Assembly (NCBI GenBank): GCA_019246375.1
Contig: JAFAQO010000423.1
Coordinates: forward strand, 1 to 18,436
Length of the DNA stretch: 18,436 nt
From: Mycobacterium sp.
GTDB lineage: Bacteria > Actinomycetota > Actinomycetes > Mycobacteriales > Mycobacteriaceae
Direction: 5' to 3'
Positions 15,761 to 18,436 of this stretch are shown in pieces. The number at the start of each line of letters is the position of its first letter. Position 1 is the first letter of the stretch. The notes under the pieces were generated by a model that ran no database searches, was not told the DNA's origin, and saw only the letters and a program-made list of their open reading frames with translations. Position numbers and translations under genes: made by a program.

Positions 15761-15777
15761 CCGGGACTGGATCCCGG
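15761..15777. repeat. Short stem-loop between the two MDR reductase genes
   Basis: CCGGGA (15761-15766) and TCCCGG (15772-15777) flank a 5-nt loop, giving a perfect 6-bp stem. It falls 20 nt after the AcuI-like stop and ends 17 nt before the fadB4 start. No T-run follows, so it is not a classical terminator. It could be a processing site or chance. Confidence 0.3.
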
Positions 15778-15794
15778 TTGACGACGGAGGTGGC

Positions 15795-16766
15795 ATGCGT
15801 GCGGTACGGGTGACTCGACTGGATGGCCCGGACGCGGTGGAGGTGGCCGACGTCGACGAGCCCGCGGGTGACGGGGTGGTCGTCGACGTGCATGCCGCCG
15901 GGGTGGCGTTCCCGGACGCGTTGCTCACCCGCGGCCTCTACCAGTACAAGCCGGATCCGCCGTTCACGCTGGGGGCGGAGATCGCCGGGGTTGTTCGGTC
16001 GGCACCGGAGAGTGCGCATGTGCGCGCCGGGGACCGAGTTGTCGGCCTGACGATGCTCGTCGGCGGCATGTCGGAGGTCGCGGTGCTGGCGCCTGATCGA
16101 GTGTTCAAGCTCCCCGACAACGTGAGTTTCGAGGCGGGCGCCGGTCTGCTGTTCAACGACCTGACTGTGTATTTCGCGCTCAGCGTCCGTGGCCGGCTGC
16201 AGCCTGGCGAGACGGTGCTGGTGCACGGGGCAGCCGGCGGTATCGGTACATCGACGCTGCGCCTGGCGCCGGTGCTCGGAGCTTCCCGCACCATCGCGGT
16301 CGTCAGCACACAGGAGAAGGCCGAGACCGTGACCGCGGCTGGTGCGACCGATGTGGTGCTGAGCGCGGGATTTAAGGATGCGGTGAAAGAGCTGACCAGT
16401 GGCCGCGGAGTCGACGTGGTGGTGGACCCCGTCGGCGGCGACCGGTTCACCGATTCGCTGCGCTCGCTTGCTCCGGCCGGACGGCTGTTGGTCATCGGCT
16501 TCACCGGCGGTGAGATTCCCACCATGAGGGTGAACCGCTTGCTGCTGAACAACATCGACGTGGTCGGTGTGGGCTGGGGCGCCTGGACAGGGAAGCATCC
16601 TGGCGCGCTGGCCGAGCAGTGGGCCGGCCTGGAAGGGTTGCTCGCCTCAGGCCGGCTGTCACCTCCCGAGCCGATTGTCTTTCCGCTCGACGAGGCCGCC
16701 GCGGCGATCGCGTCCCTGGAGAACCGCACGGCCAAAGGAAAAGTCGTACTGCGCATCCGTGATTAG
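15795..16766 (+). CDS. fadB4: FadB4, quinone-oxidoreductase-like MDR enoyl reductase
   Basis: A 323-residue NADPH-dependent medium-chain reductase with the length of M. tuberculosis Rv3141 (FadB4). The N-terminal lobe carries AAGVAFPDALLTRGLYQ (34-50) and the nucleotide-binding motif HGAAGGIGT spans 144-152. No structural or catalytic zinc cysteines are present, which places it with quinone reductase-like and enoyl reductase enzymes. The Fad name is historical and does not prove a role in beta-oxidation. A strong ribosome binding site, GGAGG at 15786-15790, lies 4 nt before the ATG. In M. tuberculosis it directly follows fadE23; here it is more than 5 kb away. It may share a transcript with the AcuI-like gene 54 nt upstream. 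Confidence 0.9.
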   Translation: MRAVRVTRLDGPDAVEVADVDEPAGDGVVVDVHAAGVAFPDALLTRGLYQYKPDPPFTLGAEIAGVVRSAPESAHVRAGDRVVGLTMLVGGMSEVAVLAPDRVFKLPDNVSFEAGAGLLFNDLTVYFALSVRGRLQPGETVLVHGAAGGIGTSTLRLAPVLGASRTIAVVSTQEKAETVTAAGATDVVLSAGFKDAVKELTSGRGVDVVVDPVGGDRFTDSLRSLAPAGRLLVIGFTGGEIPTMRVNRLLLNNIDVVGVGWGAWTGKHPGALAEQWAGLEGLLASGRLSPPEPIVFPLDEAAAAIASLENRTAKGKVVLRIRD

Positions 16767-16866
16767 CGTGCGCCCGACTTGCGACGGCCTTGTGCGGTAC
16801 TAAAAGGAAAAATAATGTCACTATCAGTTTTTGGCCTCGGGATCGCCGCACACTCTGGAGCCGCAC
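16767..16866 (+). promoter_or_regulatory. Promoter region of the remnant/CoA-transferase operon with imperfect palindrome
   Basis: This 100-nt gap contains an unusually AT-rich patch at about 16800-16834. Inside it, ATAATGTCACTAT (16812-16824) is symmetric at 10 of 12 positions around its central base, like an operator half-site pair. TGGAG at 16856-16860 is a fitting ribosome binding site, 6 nt before ATG 16867. No adjacent regulator gene is present. Confidence 0.35.
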
Positions 16867-17172
16867 ATGGAACCGTTTGTCCACCTGCGTAAAGGCAAGA
16901 CACCGCATCGCCTGCATGCCGATCTCGACGGCCCCAGAGATGACGAACTCGGCCGGTGCGGCTTCACCGGTCGAACCGCCAACATGTACCGCCGCCACGA
17001 CCCCACCGCCTACCGGCTGTTCGACGCGATCGGGCATCCCGACAAGGAGATGTACGAAATCCACAGCGCAACAAAGTATTACGCAGGACCCTTGCAGCGC
17101 GACAAGCTGCGCCGGGCGGTCGACATCGTCACCGACTGGCTGGTCTGCCACGACTTCGCGAGCACGGAATGA
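16867..17172 (+). pseudogene. Chimeric remnant: start of homogentisate 1,2-dioxygenase fused to the end of an alpha/beta hydrolase
   Basis: The 101-codon frame has two unrelated halves. Residues 1-50 (MEPFVHLRKGKTPHRLHADL onward to DPTAYR) resemble the N-terminus I recall for actinobacterial homogentisate 1,2-dioxygenase (HmgA). Residues 51-101 (LFDAIGHPDKEMYEI, then YYAGPLQRDKLRRAVDIVTD and WLVCHDF) resemble the C-terminal end of an alpha/beta hydrolase. The position where that family has its catalytic His reads SATKYY, with Lys instead. The simplest reading is an in-frame deletion joining the two genes near 17014-17020, removing the rest of both. The original ribosome binding site and start remain, and the stop overlaps the CoA-transferase start (ATGA), so translating this remnant may still couple expression of the next gene. 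Enzyme activity is not expected. The family matches rest on memory. Confidence 0.65.
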
Positions 17173-18410
17173 CGTCGGAGAGCAGGAGCGCAGCGAGCCG
17201 GGAATCAAACCAAGCCGGTCCGCTGGACGGCATCCGGGTGCTCGAGCTGGGCACCTTGATCGCCGGACCATTCGCCGGCCGATTGCTCGGCGATATGGGC
17301 GCCGACGTCATCAAGGTAGAACCACCGGGCGCCCCGGACCCGTTGCGAACCTGGGGCCAGGCCGAACTCGACGGGCACCACTTCTTCTGGACAGTGCACG
17401 CTCGCAACAAGAAAGCCGTAACGCTTGACCTGCGCCGGTCCCGGGGACGCGAGGTGTTCCTCGATCTGGTCGAAGTGTCCGACATCGTCGTGGAGAACTT
17501 CCGTCCCGGCACACTGGAGAAGTGGAACCTGGCCTACGACGTCCTCAGTGAACGCAACCCGGGCATAATCCTGGTCCGGGTGTCCGGCTATGGCCAGACC
17601 GGGCCGGACGCCCACAAGGCCGGTTACGCGTCGGTGGCCGAGGCGGCCAGCGGGTTGCGTCACCTCAACGGCTTTCCCGGCGGGCCGCCGCCGCGGTTGG
17701 CTCTGTCGTTGGGCGACAGTCTGGCCGGCATGTTCGCCGCCCAGGGCGCGCTGGCCGCGCTCTACCGCCGGGCCGGCACAGGCCGGGGCCAGGTGGTTGA
17801 CGTGGCGTTGACCGAATCCTGTTTGGCTGTGCAGGAATCCACCATTCCGGACTACGACGTAGGCGGCGTGGTGCGAGGACCGTCGGGGACCCGGCTGGAG
17901 GGCATCGCGCCGTCGAACATCTACCGCAGCGCTGACGGCACCTGGGTGGTCATCGCCGCCAACCAGGACACCGTGTTCGCCCGACTCTGTCAGGCGATGG
18001 GACGGCCGGAACTCGTCGCCGACGACCGGTTCGCCATGCACGGCGCGCGGGGCCGCAATCAAGACGAACTCGACAAGATCATCGGCGACTGGGCGGCGGA
18101 ACGACTGCCCGGCGAGATCATCGACACGCTGACCACCGCCGGCGTCATCGCCGGACCCATCAACACCGTCGCCGAGGTCATCACCGATCCGCAACTGCGG
18201 GCCCGCGGGATGATCGCCGAGCACTATGACGAACGCGTCAAGCGCACCGTCCTGGGACCGGGAGTAGTGCCGGTGTTCTCGGAATCACCCGGCGGGATCC
18301 GAAACGCCGGCCCTGCGCGACCTGGGCAACACAACGACGACGTCTACATCGGGCTGCTGGGCATAACGGCCCAGGAGTTCGAATCCCTGCGCGCCGAGGG
18401 AGTGCTATGA
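17169..18410 (+). CDS. Family III (CaiB/BaiF) CoA-transferase
   Basis: A 413-residue CoA-transferase of the formyl-CoA transferase/CaiB type, which moves CoA between organic acids through an enzyme-bound anhydride. The N-terminal signature GPLDGIRVLELGTLIAGPFA (17-36) and GDMGADVIKVEPP (41-53) are clear. The region where the catalytic acid is expected reads GRGQVVDVALTES (205-217), with Asp211 and Glu216; Asp is used by the best-studied members, so which residue acts here is uncertain. The ATG at 17169 overlaps the preceding stop as ATGA and gives the expected short N-terminus, although the frame is open upstream. The stop overlaps the next start in the same way. The pairing with a probable HMG-CoA lyase suggests C5/C6 dicarboxylate or leucine-type breakdown (for example itaconate or hydroxymethylglutarate), which is inference. 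Confidence 0.92.
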   Translation: MTSESRSAASRESNQAGPLDGIRVLELGTLIAGPFAGRLLGDMGADVIKVEPPGAPDPLRTWGQAELDGHHFFWTVHARNKKAVTLDLRRSRGREVFLDLVEVSDIVVENFRPGTLEKWNLAYDVLSERNPGIILVRVSGYGQTGPDAHKAGYASVAEAASGLRHLNGFPGGPPPRLALSLGDSLAGMFAAQGALAALYRRAGTGRGQVVDVALTESCLAVQESTIPDYDVGGVVRGPSGTRLEGIAPSNIYRSADGTWVVIAANQDTVFARLCQAMGRPELVADDRFAMHGARGRNQDELDKIIGDWAAERLPGEIIDTLTTAGVIAGPINTVAEVITDPQLRARGMIAEHYDERVKRTVLGPGVVPVFSESPGGIRNAGPARPGQHNDDVYIGLLGITAQEFESLRAEGVL

Positions 18411-18436
18411 GCCAACTGCCAGCGCACGTCAATATC
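18407..18436 (+). CDS. Probable hydroxymethylglutaryl-CoA lyase, first ten codons
   Basis: The ATG at 18407 overlaps the CoA-transferase stop (ATGA) and opens a frame MSQLPAHVNI that runs off the right edge. The phrase LPAHV followed by a hydrophobic strand matches the opening I recall for bacterial HMG-CoA lyases of the pyruvate-carboxyltransferase-like family, which split HMG-CoA into acetoacetate and acetyl-CoA. Ten residues are too few for proof. The four-base overlap indicates translational coupling with the CoA-transferase. Confidence 0.45.
   Translation, partial: MSQLPAHVNI

Noticed and set aside
14688..16598. A 636-codon minus-strand open frame across the AcuI-like and fadB4 genes
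   Set aside because: The peptide is His/Arg/Gln-rich with no domain character, and it lies opposite two well-supported enzymes. It is a codon-bias shadow.
16815..16892. 26-codon frame starting ATGTCACTATCA after AAAAGGAAAAATA as a leader peptide
   Set aside because: The peptide has no regulatory codon run and overlaps the better supported start at 16867; the ATG belongs to the near-palindrome.

Overview
The base composition (GC-rich), GTG starts, leaderless-looking promoters and gene content point to a slow-growing Mycobacterium. Several neighbours are in the order known from M. tuberculosis H37Rv: prfB-fprA (Rv3105c-Rv3106), then hisN-pflA-fadE24-fadE23 (Rv3137-Rv3140), then fadB4 (Rv3141). 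The species cannot be fixed from the sequence alone. H37Rv locus numbers come from memory, not from a search.

Layout. 1-1239 (minus): the first 44 codons of a probable MscS-type channel gene overlapping the end of prfB (release factor 2). 1321-2688 (plus): fprA, a ferredoxin/adrenodoxin-type NADPH reductase. 2716-3441 (minus): a DUF1361 membrane protein. 3690-5240 (minus): an alpha/beta-hydrolase plus class III adenylate cyclase fusion whose reading frame is broken by a TGA at its 40th codon. 5412-5747 (minus): a small membrane protein. 5763-7653 (plus): hisN and a radical-SAM gene (pflA-like). 7733-10362 (plus): the acyl-CoA dehydrogenase pair fadE24-fadE23 behind a promoter that carries a perfect 16-bp palindrome. 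10495-13225: a TetR regulator facing an SDR (mycofactocin-type) and P450 operon across a 47-nt gap with another perfect 16-bp palindrome. 13239-14674 (minus): an aldo/keto reductase and a PPOX-fold flavin-type protein. 14742-16766 (plus): two MDR enoyl reductases, an AcuI/YhdH type and FadB4. 16867-18436 (plus): a 101-codon chimeric remnant (homogentisate dioxygenase start joined to an alpha/beta hydrolase end), a family III CoA-transferase, and the first ten codons of a probable HMG-CoA lyase.

How it fits together. The right half is dominated by CoA-thioester and redox enzymes: dehydrogenation (FadE23/24), enoyl reduction (AcuI-like, FadB4), CoA transfer and probable C-C lyase cleavage, with a P450 and alcohol dehydrogenase that could feed an oxygenated substrate in. 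The substrate is not readable from sequence. Compared with H37Rv, the stretch between fprA and hisN is collapsed to three genes, and the TetR-SDR-P450-AKR-PPOX-AcuI block lies between fadE23 and fadB4.

No clearly new molecular system (no CRISPR, phage, transposon, toxin-antitoxin or defence island) is visible. The most interesting items are the small regulated SDR/P450 cassette with its clear operator, the fadE24 operator, the nonsense-broken cyclase and the fusion scar translationally coupled to the CoA-transferase.
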